Assembly (NCBI RefSeq): GCF_013488205.1
Contig: NZ_CP040908.1
Coordinates: 62,001 to 126,000 of the forward strand
Reading direction: 5' to 3'
DNA from: Empedobacter falsenii
GTDB taxonomy: Bacteria > Bacteroidota > Bacteroidia > Flavobacteriales > Weeksellaceae
DNA: 64,000 bases
Positions 32,371-40,926 of this stretch are shown piece by piece (positions within the stretch are counted from its first letter, which is position 1; each line of letters opens with the position of its first letter). The translations under genes were made by a program, and so were the position numbers. Below the pieces are notes generated by a model that was not told the DNA's origin, ran no database searches, and saw only the letters and a list, made by a program, of their open reading frames with translations.

Positions 32371-33615
32371 ATGACGGAACTTCAGAAAATACAAAACCTC
32401 AAAAAACATAAAGCTATTGCGACAGGATTATTCATTTTGATGGCTTTTATTTACTTTTTGATGGTTTATCTAAGTCAACATTCACCTGCGAAATGGATTG
32501 GATATGTGGAAGCATTTGCCGAAGCAGCAATGGTTGGTGCACTTGCCGATTGGTTTGCGGTTACGGCTTTGTTCAAATATCCGCTTGGACTTAAAATTCC
32601 GCATACAAATTTGATCGAAAATAGTAAAAATTCGATTGGAGATAATTTGGGACAGTTTGTAACTGAGAATTTTTTGACACCATCTACAATTCGTCCATAT
32701 ATCGAGAAATTAGAAGTTGTAAAATACGCAGCAGATTGGTTGAATAAACCTACGAATCAAGAAATGTTGCAAGAAGAATTGATTAATTTCTCCAAGAAAA
32801 TTGTCAAAGATTTAGATGATAAAGATGTCGTTGATTTTATAACCTTGAAAGGTGATGAAATTTTGAAACAATTTGATTTACCTGAATTAGTATCATCAAG
32901 TTTAGAGTATATTTTAGAAAAGGAAAAACACGACGAAATTTTAGAAGCAATCATTCCAAAAGCGAAAGAGTATATTTTAGAAAGTGATTTGATTATTAAA
33001 GATAAATTAAATGAAAAACATCCTGTCATTTCATTTTTTGCTGGTAAAAAAATATCGAAAGGAGTAGTGGAAGGCGTGGTTAGTTTTTTGGATGAGGTTG
33101 AAGCGGACAAAGAGCATCCAATTCGTCATAATATCGAACGAATTATCCGAGAAAATATTCAGAATATAAAAGAATCTCCCGATTGGAAATTTAGGTTAGA
33201 ATCGCTTCGAGATGATTTTATCACAAAAGAACGATTGAATGATTATGCTTTGGATTTGTGGTTGGCGATTAAACAAAATTTGACCGAAAGTTTTGATGAT
33301 GAAAATTCTGCGATGCAAGTTTACATTAAGAAAAACATTAAAAAGTTGACCGAAAATTTGAACGATAACCAAGAAATGATAGATAAGATTAATGGTTGGG
33401 TGCGTCATTTTATTTACCGTATGATTTTACGAAATGTCAAAGAGGTTGAAAGTTTGATTAGTAATACAGTTGATAAATGGGAAGGAAAAGAGTTGAGCGA
33501 AAAGCTAGAATTGGAAGTTGGGAAAGACTTGCAATTTATTCGGATTAACGGAACGTTGGTTGGAGGACTTGTTGGTTTAGTTATTTACACGATTACGCAA
33601 TTGGTATTTCATTAA
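32371..33615 (+). CDS. DUF445 family membrane-anchored protein
   Basis: 414 residues from the ATG at 32371; the frame extends upstream to a TTG at 32332, but that abuts a terminator, so the ATG is preferred. An N-terminal hydrophobic helix (about 18-36) and a DUF445 signature (FAEAAMVGALADWFAVTALFKYPLGLKIPHTNLIENSK) are followed by a long helical soluble region and a C-terminal hydrophobic segment (LVGGLVGLVIYTITQLVF). The family is common and of unknown role, perhaps at the membrane surface. Confidence 0.88.
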   Translation: MTELQKIQNLKKHKAIATGLFILMAFIYFLMVYLSQHSPAKWIGYVEAFAEAAMVGALADWFAVTALFKYPLGLKIPHTNLIENSKNSIGDNLGQFVTENFLTPSTIRPYIEKLEVVKYAADWLNKPTNQEMLQEELINFSKKIVKDLDDKDVVDFITLKGDEILKQFDLPELVSSSLEYILEKEKHDEILEAIIPKAKEYILESDLIIKDKLNEKHPVISFFAGKKISKGVVEGVVSFLDEVEADKEHPIRHNIERIIRENIQNIKESPDWKFRLESLRDDFITKERLNDYALDLWLAIKQNLTESFDDENSAMQVYIKKNIKKLTENLNDNQEMIDKINGWVRHFIYRMILRNVKEVESLISNTVDKWEGKELSEKLELEVGKDLQFIRINGTLVGGLVGLVIYTITQLVFH

Positions 33616-33620
33616 GATAT

Positions 33621-33648
33621 AAAAGCTCGAGAATCTCTCGAGCTTTTT
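33621..33648. terminator. Bidirectional terminator between DUF445 and ecotin genes
   Basis: Stem AAAGCTCGAGA / TCTCGAGCTTT with a 3-nt loop, between converging genes; close relative of the hairpin at 10571. Confidence 0.88.
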
Positions 33649-33667
33649 CAATTAACAACTATAAATA

Positions 33668-34138
33668 TTACTTAACTAAATTAAGTTTTTCATCTGCTTT
33701 CCAAATTCTATATTCTAAAGTATAGCCTTTTGGTACGTAAACTACGATTGGTAATTTGCTATTGTAACGCGTTTGAATAGATTGTGCGTGTACAATTTTT
33801 TCGACAGATTTATTGTCAAAACATCCCATTAAAGTTCCTCCAACGTTACCGTTTGATTCGAAATTGAAATAATCATAACCCCAACCATCAACAGTTTTTT
33901 GTTCGAAGGCTCCTGCTAAGAAAAAATGATTACAAGAATCAACCAATGTTTTTTTACCTGCGAAAATTTCTACACTATAATTATCTTCGTTAGGTAAAGT
34001 TTTCAACGTGATAATTTTTTGTTCATATCCATCTTTTGCTTTTGGATACATTGAATAATCTATTTTCATATTTTTTTGCGCGAATGTTACCATAACCATT
34101 AATAATGCTAAAACGCTAAATACTTTTCTAAGTTTCAT
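33668..34138 (-). CDS. eco: Ecotin-type serine protease inhibitor
   Basis: 156 residues with a signal peptide ending FAQ (residue 21), hence periplasmic or surface. Alignment to E. coli ecotin by eye is clear: YPKAKDGYEQKIITL, GWGYDYFNF, RYNSKLPIVVYVPKGYTLEYRIWKADEKL. The disulfide pair is Cys69 and Cys106, 37 apart as in ecotin. The reactive loop reads GTLMGC, so the P1 position (three before the second Cys) is Leu103 where E. coli has Met. Ecotin dimers block trypsin, chymotrypsin and elastase types of host proteases. Single gene. Confidence 0.93.
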   Translation of the reverse strand: MKLRKVFSVLALLMVMVTFAQKNMKIDYSMYPKAKDGYEQKIITLKTLPNEDNYSVEIFAGKKTLVDSCNHFFLAGAFEQKTVDGWGYDYFNFESNGNVGGTLMGCFDNKSVEKIVHAQSIQTRYNSKLPIVVYVPKGYTLEYRIWKADEKLNLVK

Positions 34139-34226
34139 ACTAATTTGATTTTATTTTATTTGTTTTCTATTAGTAAGATGCAAAAGTTAGGTGAATGGTT
34201 GTGTGAGGGAATGTTAAATTTTTGTG

Positions 34227-34262
34227 AAATAAAAAAAGACAATCAAATTGATTGTCTTTTTT
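34227..34262 (-). terminator. Terminator of the minus-strand tRNA-Asn
   Basis: Stem GACAATCAA / TTGATTGTC with an A/T run on each side; identical to the one after the tRNA at 41109. Confidence 0.88.
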
Positions 34263-34263
34263 G

Positions 34264-34337
34264 CTCCTCCTCTTGGGCTCGAACCAAGGACCCTCTGATT
34301 AACAGTCAGATGCTCTAACCAACTGAGCTAAGGAGGA
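34264..34337 (-). tRNA. tRNA-Asn (GTT), minus-strand copy
   Basis: 74 nt, full cloverleaf: acceptor TCCTCCT / AGGAGGA, anticodon loop CTGTTAA (anticodon GTT), T arm CTTGG-TTCGAGC-CCAAG, discriminator G. No encoded CCA. Identical in sequence to the two copies at 40977 and 41109. Confidence 0.97.
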
Positions 34338-34360
34338 GTATCGTTATCGATATTGTGTTG

Positions 34361-34390
34361 CAAATATAGAGCAAATTTTATTACTTCCAA
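34361..34390 (-). promoter_or_regulatory. Promoter of the minus-strand tRNA-Asn
   Basis: On the minus strand TTG (34388-34390), 19 nt, then TATATTTG (34361-34368). This matches both boxes and the ideal spacing of Bacteroidota housekeeping promoters, 23 bp before the tRNA. Confidence 0.8.
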
Positions 34391-34472
34391 ATCTTAAAAG
34401 TATTTTTTTTCGTTCTACAAGTCGCATTAATAGGCAACTCTTTGAAAATGAATCAGAAATAATTCAAAAAAA

Positions 34473-35147
34473 TTATTCATAATGACGAAAAATTCCTTGT
34501 TGTGTTGCCGTCCACAATGGTGCTTCTTTATTTGCTGCTTTTAGCGCGCTTGCTGCCCACGTATTACACGTAAAAAATAAGCTATAACTTCCTTTTGCTT
34601 CGTAAAACGAATCACTATCTCCATAAACAGCATCCGTTTTTATTAATTCGACTTTGTTATTTTTATCTAAATCAAATGATTGCTTGATGTAAACAATTAA
34701 TTTTTGATATTCCTCTAAGCTCATGTTTACTTTTTTACAATCTTCTCCCAACGTCATTTTATCATAAAAAGTAGTATGCATCGCCGAATCTCCCAACCAA
34801 AATGCAGCGTTGAAAGCAGTAGAAAATTTCAAATCTTTCCATTCTGGTGTATCCAAATAGAAACCTTTATCACCCCAACCAAAGGCAATATATTTGTATT
34901 CTTTTTTCGATTTCGTATCCGAAAAAGGCACAAAAGTCGACCAATCAATCGCTTCAGATTTTACTGGAACCACAATATCTGTATGTACGCCATTTGTCAA
35001 AATATAAGCTGTAATTTGATCATTAGGCTTTTCTTTTTGCTTATTTACTGGAATTAATGGCAGCAAAACTACTGCAAGTAAATACACCACAATTAGTAAA
35101 ACTAAAGCTCCTAAAGTTTTGAGTAGAATTCGGAAGATTTTTTTCAT
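34473..35147 (-). CDS. DUF2459 / TIGR02117 family protein
   Basis: 224 residues. One N-terminal membrane helix (about 8-31) then a soluble domain exported to the periplasm. Family markers are ILTNGVHTDIVVPV, FGWGDKGFYLDTP and FTCNTWAASALKAA, which hold a His, an Asp and a Cys-Asn pair that could make an NlpC/P60-like catalytic site; that is speculation. Function is not established. It lies 57 bp before the RNase G terminator, in its own unit. Confidence 0.85.
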   Translation of the reverse strand: MKKIFRILLKTLGALVLLIVVYLLAVVLLPLIPVNKQKEKPNDQITAYILTNGVHTDIVVPVKSEAIDWSTFVPFSDTKSKKEYKYIAFGWGDKGFYLDTPEWKDLKFSTAFNAAFWLGDSAMHTTFYDKMTLGEDCKKVNMSLEEYQKLIVYIKQSFDLDKNNKVELIKTDAVYGDSDSFYEAKGSYSLFFTCNTWAASALKAANKEAPLWTATQQGIFRHYE

Positions 35148-35172
35148 AGTATTTTGTTGTGTAACGAATATA

Positions 35173-35198
35173 AAACAAAAAACCTCGCAATTGCGAGG
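35173..35198 (-). terminator. Terminator after RNase G
   Basis: Stem CCTCGCAA / TTGCGAGG; on the minus strand it is followed by TTTTTTGTTTT. Confidence 0.8.
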
Positions 35199-35204
35199 CT
35201 TTTC

Positions 35205-36776
35205 TTAATTTGATTCGTTGTAAAGTGTATTATGATCTTTGTCCAAGAAATTAAATTGTAAGTATTTGTACGCATCTCTTGGTACAATCTTAATCCACTT
35301 TTTATGCTTAAAAAACCATTTCATCTGAATGCTTGGCAATCCATGTTGTAAATAAGCAGCTACGAAAGGATGCACGTGCAACGACATTTTTCGTAAATCC
35401 TTATCTTTTCTATCAAGGATATTCAAGAGCACTTGTTCAATTTTATCAATTGTAACGATAGGTGCTTCAACTTCATTCGATTCTTGGTTAGGATTTTCTT
35501 CAGTTGTCACGAAATTCACTTCTGGGCGAACACGTTGTCTTGTAATCTGAATCAATCCAAATTTACTTGGTGGCAAAATCTTATGTTTTGCTTTATCTTT
35601 CGCCATTTCAGCTCTCAGATGTTCGAACAATTCTTTCTTATGTTCTACATCCGTCATGTCAATAAAATCGACCACAACAATTCCTCCCATATCACGTAAT
35701 CGCAACTGACGTGCAATTTCAGAAGCAGCAATTTTGTTTACGGCAAAAGCTGAATCTTCTTGATTTTTAGAATTACGAGAAATATTTCCTGAATTCACAT
35801 CAATTACATGTAACGCTTCTGTATGTTCAATCACAAGATATGCACCTTTAGATTGTGGAATAGTTACCGTTTTACCAAAAGCTTGTTTAATTTGTCTTTC
35901 GACATTAAACTTCTCAAAAATTGGAACAAATGGATCGTCGTATTCTTTTACCAAATTAATTTTATCTGGTGCAATAACTTCCAAATATTCGCGCATCTCG
36001 TCAGCTAATTCGTCATCATCAACAGAAATTTTAATAAAATCATCATTAAAATTATCTCTCAAAATAGAAGAAGCTCTGTCCATTTCGCTGAGAATTTTAG
36101 CTGGCGCTTTCTTTTTTTGAAGATTTTTGAAGATTTGAGTCCATTTGTTTAACAAATATGCCAAATCTGCTTGCAATTCTTCTGCGTTCTTCTCTTCGGC
36201 AACTGTTCTGATAATAACTCCGAAGCCTTCTGGTGTTAAACCTTCTAAAATTTTGATTAAACGATCGCGTTCTGGTTTTTGTTTGATTTTTTGCGAAATC
36301 GAAACACGTTCCGAAAATGGAACTAAAACTAAATATCGACCAGCAATTGAAATTTCAGAAGTAATTCTTGGTCCTTTCGTATGGATTGGTTCTTTTGTAA
36401 TTTGAACCAAAACGGAATCACCTGGAGCAAAGATTTCTGTAATTTGTCCATCTTTGTCAATCGGCTCTTCCATACGGAAGTTCTTCAATTTTTCGGTTTT
36501 GTACGTGCCATTTGCTACAATTTTGTTGTAAGCATTTGACGAGCGTATTTGTGGACCTAAGTCATGGTAATGTAAAAATGCATCTTTCGAATAACCAATG
36601 TCAACAAAGGTTGCATTTAAACTGGGAGCTAATTTTTTGATTTTACCCAAGTAAATGTCGCCAACTGCAAAGCCATCATTTGCAGTATCTTGATGAAATT
36701 CCATCAAGCGACCTTCATCTAAAACTGCGATGCGTACTTGATCAGCTAAGGCTGAAATCACTAATTCTTTACTCAT
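35205..36776 (-). CDS. rng: Ribonuclease E/G family protein
   Basis: 523 residues from the ATG at 36776; an adjacent upstream TTG is a poorer start. An S1-like RNA-binding region (residues about 35-125, with GDIYLGKIKKLAPSLNATFVDIGY) is followed by the catalytic core with VIEHTEALHVIDVNSG and DMGGIVVVDFIDM, which hold the metal-binding Asp residues. The protein lacks the long scaffold tail of RNase E, so it is RNase G-like. It processes 16S rRNA and starts mRNA decay. It follows the HU and bS22-like genes but a terminator separates them. Confidence 0.95.
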   Translation of the reverse strand: MSKELVISALADQVRIAVLDEGRLMEFHQDTANDGFAVGDIYLGKIKKLAPSLNATFVDIGYSKDAFLHYHDLGPQIRSSNAYNKIVANGTYKTEKLKNFRMEEPIDKDGQITEIFAPGDSVLVQITKEPIHTKGPRITSEISIAGRYLVLVPFSERVSISQKIKQKPERDRLIKILEGLTPEGFGVIIRTVAEEKNAEELQADLAYLLNKWTQIFKNLQKKKAPAKILSEMDRASSILRDNFNDDFIKISVDDDELADEMREYLEVIAPDKINLVKEYDDPFVPIFEKFNVERQIKQAFGKTVTIPQSKGAYLVIEHTEALHVIDVNSGNISRNSKNQEDSAFAVNKIAASEIARQLRLRDMGGIVVVDFIDMTDVEHKKELFEHLRAEMAKDKAKHKILPPSKFGLIQITRQRVRPEVNFVTTEENPNQESNEVEAPIVTIDKIEQVLLNILDRKDKDLRKMSLHVHPFVAAYLQHGLPSIQMKWFFKHKKWIKIVPRDAYKYLQFNFLDKDHNTLYNESN

Positions 36777-36799
36777 CAAAAAATTATGTTTTTAAAAAT

Positions 36800-36837
36800 G
36801 ATAAAAGCACTTTCCAAAATTTCCATTGAAAAGTGCT
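36800..36837 (-). terminator. Terminator between the bS22-like gene and rng
   Basis: Stem AGCACTTT / AAAGTGCT with a 16-nt loop; on the minus strand it leads into TTTTATCATTTTT. Confidence 0.6.
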
Positions 36838-36878
36838 ATCTTGTAAAAAGACTAAATTATTAATAGCTTAGCTACTAA

Positions 36879-36971
36879 TTATTTTTTCTTTTTGTGTCTG
36901 TTAAGACGACGACGTTTTTTGCGTTTGTGCGTCGCTACCTTATGTCTTTTACGTTTTTTTCCGCTTGGCAT
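36879..36971 (-). CDS. Very small basic ribosome-associated protein (AURKAIP1/COX24 domain, bS22/mS38-like)
   Basis: A 30-residue reading frame starting MPSGKKRKRHKVATHKRKKR, with 19 Lys/Arg and no acidic residue. This is the short Bacteroidota protein annotated by its AURKAIP1/COX24 domain; related peptides are ribosomal protein bS22 in mycobacteria and mS38 in mitochondria, which sit near the decoding centre. It follows the HU gene by 18 bp on the same strand, so they are probably co-transcribed. The link to the ribosome is established for relatives and inferred here. Confidence 0.8.
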   Translation of the reverse strand: MPSGKKRKRHKVATHKRKKRRRLNRHKKKK

Positions 36972-36989
36972 GATACAATTATTTTATTG

Positions 36990-37286
36990 TTATTTGATTA
37001 CGTTTGCTTCGCTAGTCTTTACATCTTCGATGAAAGTCTTCGCTGGTTTAAATGTAGGAACGTTGTGTGCTGGGATAATGATAGAAGTACCTTTTGTAAT
37101 GTTTCTACCTGTTTTTTCAGCTCTAGTTTTAATAGTAAAAGAACCAAATCCTCTTAAGTATACATTTTCTCCTTCTACTAATGATTTAATCACCTCCTCC
37201 ATAAACGATTCTACCACTCTTTGAGTATCGCTCTTTTCAAGTCCTAATTTACCTGAAATGTTATTTACTATTTCTGCCTTTGTCAT
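36990..37286 (-). CDS. HU-family DNA-binding protein
   Basis: 98 residues from the ATG at 37286 (an upstream in-frame TTG lies in the promoter). Typical HU/IHF sequence: MTKAEIVNNISGKLGLEKSDTQ, GFGSFTIKTRAEKTGRNITKG (the DNA-binding beta arm) and VPTFKPAKTF. It bends and packages DNA. HU and IHF-like members are not separable here. Likely the first gene of a two-gene unit with the bS22-like protein. Confidence 0.95.
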   Translation of the reverse strand: MTKAEIVNNISGKLGLEKSDTQRVVESFMEEVIKSLVEGENVYLRGFGSFTIKTRAEKTGRNITKGTSIIIPAHNVPTFKPAKTFIEDVKTSEANVIK

Positions 37287-37322
37287 AATTCCTCTTATTA
37301 TTCTTAAATTTGAAAGCGGGTG

Positions 37323-37330
37323 CAAATATA
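37323..37330 (-). promoter_or_regulatory. -7 promoter element for the HU gene
   Basis: TATATTTG on the minus strand, 36 bp before the ATG; TTTTG lies about 15 nt upstream, shorter than the ideal spacing. Confidence 0.55.
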
Positions 37331-37369
37331 ACGATAGTATCCCAACAAAAAAAGATTTTTTCAGTTTTT

Positions 37370-38410
37370 ATGAACTTCAACTATCTGATTTTGTCATATT
37401 TTGACAAAAATAAACGAGATTTACCTTGGCGTCATACAAAAGACCCATTTCACATTTGGTTGTCGGAAATTATTCTCCAACAAACAAGGGTTGACCAAGG
37501 TATGAAATTTTACAATAATTTCATACAAGAATTTGAGACTATTTTCGATTTGGCAAATGCCGACGAACAAAAAGTCCTAAAATTCTGGCAAGGACTGGGT
37601 TATTATTCCCGTGCCAGAAATTTGCACTTCACGGCAAAGACGATTGCTGATGAATTAAATGGACAATTTCCGAATAATTTCAAAGATTTAAAAAAGCTAA
37701 AAGGCGTAGGAGATTACACTGCTGCTGCAATTGCATCTATTGTATATGATGAATCTGTGCCTGCTGTAGACGGAAATATGTTTCGAGTTTTTGCGCGATA
37801 TTTTAATATTACAGATGATATAAGTTCGCCAAAAACAAAGAAGATTTTCTGGGATTTGGGCTTAGAAATCATTGATAAAAAACGTCCAGGTGATTTTAAT
37901 CAGGCGGTGATGGATTTGGGTGCAACGATTTGTACACCAAAACAACCAAAATGTGAAATTTGTCCACTTAATGAGTCTTGTGAAGCGCTTCGATTAAATA
38001 AAGTAAACGAATTGCCTATCAAATTGAAAAAGACAAAAGTATCAAATCGTTTTTTACATTTTATTTTCATCGAAAATGAAGATAAAATTGCGTTGTCTAA
38101 ACGAATTGGAAATGATGTTTGGAAAAATTTATTCACTTTTCCAAAAATCGAAACTGAAACTGATTTGTTGGATAAAGGTTGGATTTTAGATAAAAATCTT
38201 GAAAATAATTTAACTTTTATCGAAGAAGAGAAACACATTTTGTCACATCAAAATTTATTTATAAAATATTGGAAATTAAATGTATCTTTAAAAGATATAA
38301 CAAATTTGCAAGCCGAAAATGATTTTGAAATGATTGCTTTAAACGATCTCGAACATTATCCGCTTCCAAAACCAATAGAAAAATTTATAAATAAACATTA
38401 TTTGGATTAA
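37370..38410 (+). CDS. mutY: A/G-specific adenine glycosylase MutY
   Basis: 346 residues from the ATG at 37370 (the frame runs up to a TTG that overlaps the HU promoter). Helix-hairpin-helix GVGDYTAAAIASI and the catalytic Asp in VDGNMFRV are present. The iron-sulfur ligands are C-x6-C-x2-C-x5-C (CTPKQPKCEICPLNESC) near residue 200. A C-terminal NUDIX-like 8-oxoG-sensing domain follows. It removes A paired with 8-oxoguanine. Next to ssb and gldD, as in many Flavobacteriia. Confidence 0.95.
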   Translation: MNFNYLILSYFDKNKRDLPWRHTKDPFHIWLSEIILQQTRVDQGMKFYNNFIQEFETIFDLANADEQKVLKFWQGLGYYSRARNLHFTAKTIADELNGQFPNNFKDLKKLKGVGDYTAAAIASIVYDESVPAVDGNMFRVFARYFNITDDISSPKTKKIFWDLGLEIIDKKRPGDFNQAVMDLGATICTPKQPKCEICPLNESCEALRLNKVNELPIKLKKTKVSNRFLHFIFIENEDKIALSKRIGNDVWKNLFTFPKIETETDLLDKGWILDKNLENNLTFIEEEKHILSHQNLFIKYWKLNVSLKDITNLQAENDFEMIALNDLEHYPLPKPIEKFINKHYLD

Positions 38411-38415
38411 CTTTG
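38408..38415 (+). promoter_or_regulatory. -7 promoter element for ssb-gldD
   Basis: TAACTTTG, perfect TAnnTTTG, overlapping the mutY stop codon and 33 bp before the ssb start. Confidence 0.5.
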
Positions 38416-38448
38416 TAAGTAACAAGCCACTAAAAACCTATTACAACT

Positions 38449-38901
38449 ATGAATGGAACAACGAATAAAGTACTTTTGATCGGAAATTTGGGCGATGATG
38501 TAAAATTGCATCATTTTGACGAACAAAATTGTATTGGACGATTTCCTATTGCAACGACAGAATCATATATCTCTAGAACGGGAGAGCGAATTACAGAAAC
38601 AGAATGGCACAATATTGTGACACGCAATAAATTGGCAGAATTATGTGATCGTTATCTAAAAAAAGGAGATAAAGTTTTTGTTGAAGGACGTATCAAAACG
38701 CGCAAATGGGACGATAACGGACAAACGCGTTATACAACAGAAATCGTAGCAAATTCAATCGAGTTTTTGACACCCAAAATTGACAATGAACAACGTCAAG
38801 CCATGCAAAATGATCAGAACAAAGTTCAGCAAAGTCAACAAAACACAACAGTTGTCGAGCCGCCTTTTATAGATGAAGGAGAAGACGATTTACCTTTTTA
38901 G
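38449..38901 (+). CDS. ssb: Single-stranded DNA-binding protein
   Basis: 150 residues: an OB-fold (1-105, with NKVLLIGNLGDD, TEWHNIVTRNKLAE and GDKVFVEGRIKTRKWD), a Gln/Asn-rich linker, and the acidic C-terminal tip EGEDDLPF that recruits partner proteins. Coats single-stranded DNA in replication, repair and recombination. Between mutY and gldD. Confidence 0.96.
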   Translation: MNGTTNKVLLIGNLGDDVKLHHFDEQNCIGRFPIATTESYISRTGERITETEWHNIVTRNKLAELCDRYLKKGDKVFVEGRIKTRKWDDNGQTRYTTEIVANSIEFLTPKIDNEQRQAMQNDQNKVQQSQQNTTVVEPPFIDEGEDDLPF

Positions 38902-38952
38902 AAATTAAAAAATTAAATGAATTTTACAAAACTTAACGTTTTACGTTATACA

Positions 38953-39525
38953 ATGAATTTTAAAACTATAATAGCATTATGTAGTAGTGCTATTTTTTTT
39001 GTGTCGTGCAATAAAAACGAGGAAGTTGCCAAACCTTTAGGGCAAGTTCGTCTCGAATATCCGCAACAAACTTATCTATCATTCAAAGAAAATGTGCCTT
39101 ATACTTTTCAGTATTCAAACTTTGGGAAGGTGATTGCAGGGAAAAAACCAAACTCTTTCAATATTGTTTATCCACGAATGAAAGCAACAATTTACCTGAC
39201 GTATTTTCCAGTTCAGTCACCACAAGATTTAATCGTTCAAATAAAAGAAAGTGAAAGTTTTGTGCAAGAACAGACGGTTAAAGCCAGTTTTATCTCGCCA
39301 CAGGAATTTTCTTTTCCAGAAAAAAAGGTTTTTGGTACTATGTATGAATTAGGAGGAGAATCAGCGATTAATATTCAATTTCATGCGACGGATAGTGTAA
39401 AGAATTTTTTAGCAGGTTCGGTTTATTTCAAAACTCAACCAAAACCCGATTCTTTAGCTCCAGCAGTTGATTATATCAAAAAAGATGTAAAAAAATTGTT
39501 AGAAACCTTAGAATGGAAAAAATAA
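38953..39525 (+). CDS. gldD: Gliding-motility lipoprotein GldD
   Basis: 190 residues from the inner ATG at 38953, which gives a clean lipoprotein signal with lipidated Cys19 (FFVSC); the frame could start 12 codons earlier at 38917. Family segments GQVRLEYPQQTYLSF, CPYTFQY-type VPYTFQYSNFG and YPRMKATIYLTY match GldD. In Flavobacterium johnsoniae GldD is needed for gliding and is linked to type IX secretion. Here it follows ssb, but gldE, its usual partner, is not next; the following gene is rseP. Confidence 0.9.
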   Translation: MNFKTIIALCSSAIFFVSCNKNEEVAKPLGQVRLEYPQQTYLSFKENVPYTFQYSNFGKVIAGKKPNSFNIVYPRMKATIYLTYFPVQSPQDLIVQIKESESFVQEQTVKASFISPQEFSFPEKKVFGTMYELGGESAINIQFHATDSVKNFLAGSVYFKTQPKPDSLAPAVDYIKKDVKKLLETLEWKK

Positions 39526-39549
39526 ACCGCTTTGATAAATAAATTCGAT

Positions 39550-39557
39550 TAATTTTG
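39550..39557 (+). promoter_or_regulatory. -7 promoter element for rseP
   Basis: TAATTTTG, perfect TAnnTTTG, 43 bp before the start. TTTG at 39531 is 15 nt upstream. Confidence 0.45.
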
Positions 39558-39600
39558 TAATCGTTTAATAAAATTAGAACATAAATAAATTTAAAACAAT

Positions 39601-40911
39601 ATGTTAATACAGATAGCTACCTTAATGCTTAGTTTGATGCTTTTAGTAATGTTGCACGAACTAGGACATTATGTAACAGCGCGATGGTTTGGCGTTCGTG
39701 TCGAACGTTTCTTTTGTTTTTTCGATGTGAAATTTGCCATTTGGAAAAAGAAAATTGGTGATACTGTTTACGGTATCGGTTGGTTGCCTCTTGGAGGATA
39801 CGTAAAACTTTCGGGAATGATTGACGAAAGCATGGATTTGGAACAAATGAAACAAGAGCCAAAACCGTGGGAATTCCGTGTAAAACCAGCTTGGCAACGA
39901 TTAATTATTATGTTAGGTGGTATTATTGTAAATATCATTTTAGCGATGATTATTTATACTATTTTATTTATTTCTCAAGGAAAAAGCTTTGTTGATGTAA
40001 ACAAAATGCAATATGGAATCGAAGCGAATGCAACGCAAACTAAATTCGGCTTGCAAAAAGGTGATATTCCAGTTGGTGTAAATGGTGTTAAATATCAAGC
40101 ATTAAATGAAATAGGAAAAGAAGCCTTGTTGGGTGGTGAAACTTTAGATGTAAAACGTCAAAGAAAAGAAGTTTCTTTACCAATTACAGAAGATTTCAGA
40201 ACTGAAATTTTAAACGCTAAAGGCGCTTTCTTTATTCCTCAAATGCCAACCGTTGTGGATTCTGTTGTTGAGAATAGTGCAGCACAAAAAGCAGGTTTAT
40301 TAAAAGATGATAAAGTAATTGCTATTGATGGTTTCACAACACCTCTATTTTCAGATTTAACAAATAAATTAAAAGAATACAAAGGAAAAACAGTTTCTTT
40401 AAGTGTTGAAAGAAAAGGCGAGCCTGTAGAGTTGATGGTAAATGTAGATAAAGATGGAAGCATTGGATTCCTAAGATCAACAGCATATTTAGATTCATTA
40501 ATTTCTAAGGAAGATTATACAATTGGTGAAGGAATCGCAAAAGGAATTGTAGAGCCATTTGAAGCGATTGCAACGCAAGTTCGTGGAATTGGGACATTGT
40601 TCCAAGTAAAAGACGGTCGTAAGCAAGTTGCTGGACCAATTGGAATGGTAAAACAAATGCCAAAAGAATGGAACTGGTTATTTTTCTGGTCATTTACGGC
40701 AATGATTTCTGCTTGGTTAGCATTTATTAACTTATTACCAATTCCAGGTTTGGACGGTGGACATGCTGTTTTTGCTATCTATGAAATGGTGACAGGTAAA
40801 AAACCAAGTGAAAAAGTTTTAGAAAAAGCACAAATGGTTGGAGTTGTAATTATCTTAGGATTAATGGTATTCATCTTTGGGAACGATATTGTGAATATGA
40901 TTTTTAAATAA
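39601..40911 (+). CDS. rseP: Site-2 intramembrane zinc metalloprotease RseP
   Basis: 436 residues, multi-pass. Zinc motif HELGH at residues 19-23 in the first helix, second motif LLPIPGLDGGHAVF near residue 380, and two PDZ-like stretches between (one with QKAGLLKDDKVIAIDGF). Site-2 proteases clip anti-sigma factors or signal-peptide remnants within the membrane. The target here is unknown. Followed at once by a tRNA promoter. Confidence 0.95.
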   Translation: MLIQIATLMLSLMLLVMLHELGHYVTARWFGVRVERFFCFFDVKFAIWKKKIGDTVYGIGWLPLGGYVKLSGMIDESMDLEQMKQEPKPWEFRVKPAWQRLIIMLGGIIVNIILAMIIYTILFISQGKSFVDVNKMQYGIEANATQTKFGLQKGDIPVGVNGVKYQALNEIGKEALLGGETLDVKRQRKEVSLPITEDFRTEILNAKGAFFIPQMPTVVDSVVENSAAQKAGLLKDDKVIAIDGFTTPLFSDLTNKLKEYKGKTVSLSVERKGEPVELMVNVDKDGSIGFLRSTAYLDSLISKEDYTIGEGIAKGIVEPFEAIATQVRGIGTLFQVKDGRKQVAGPIGMVKQMPKEWNWLFFWSFTAMISAWLAFINLLPIPGLDGGHAVFAIYEMVTGKKPSEKVLEKAQMVGVVIILGLMVFIFGNDIVNMIFK

Positions 40912-40926
40912 ATTTTAAAATATTTT

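Larger units (their letters stand above)
34227..34337 (-). repeat. Inverted 111-bp duplicate, left copy (tRNA-Asn plus terminator)
   Basis: The reverse complement of 34227-34337 equals 41109-41219 base for base by eye. Identity stops at the tRNA 5' end on one side and 37 bp past its 3' end on the other. Partner repeat on the plus strand. Confidence 0.9.
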
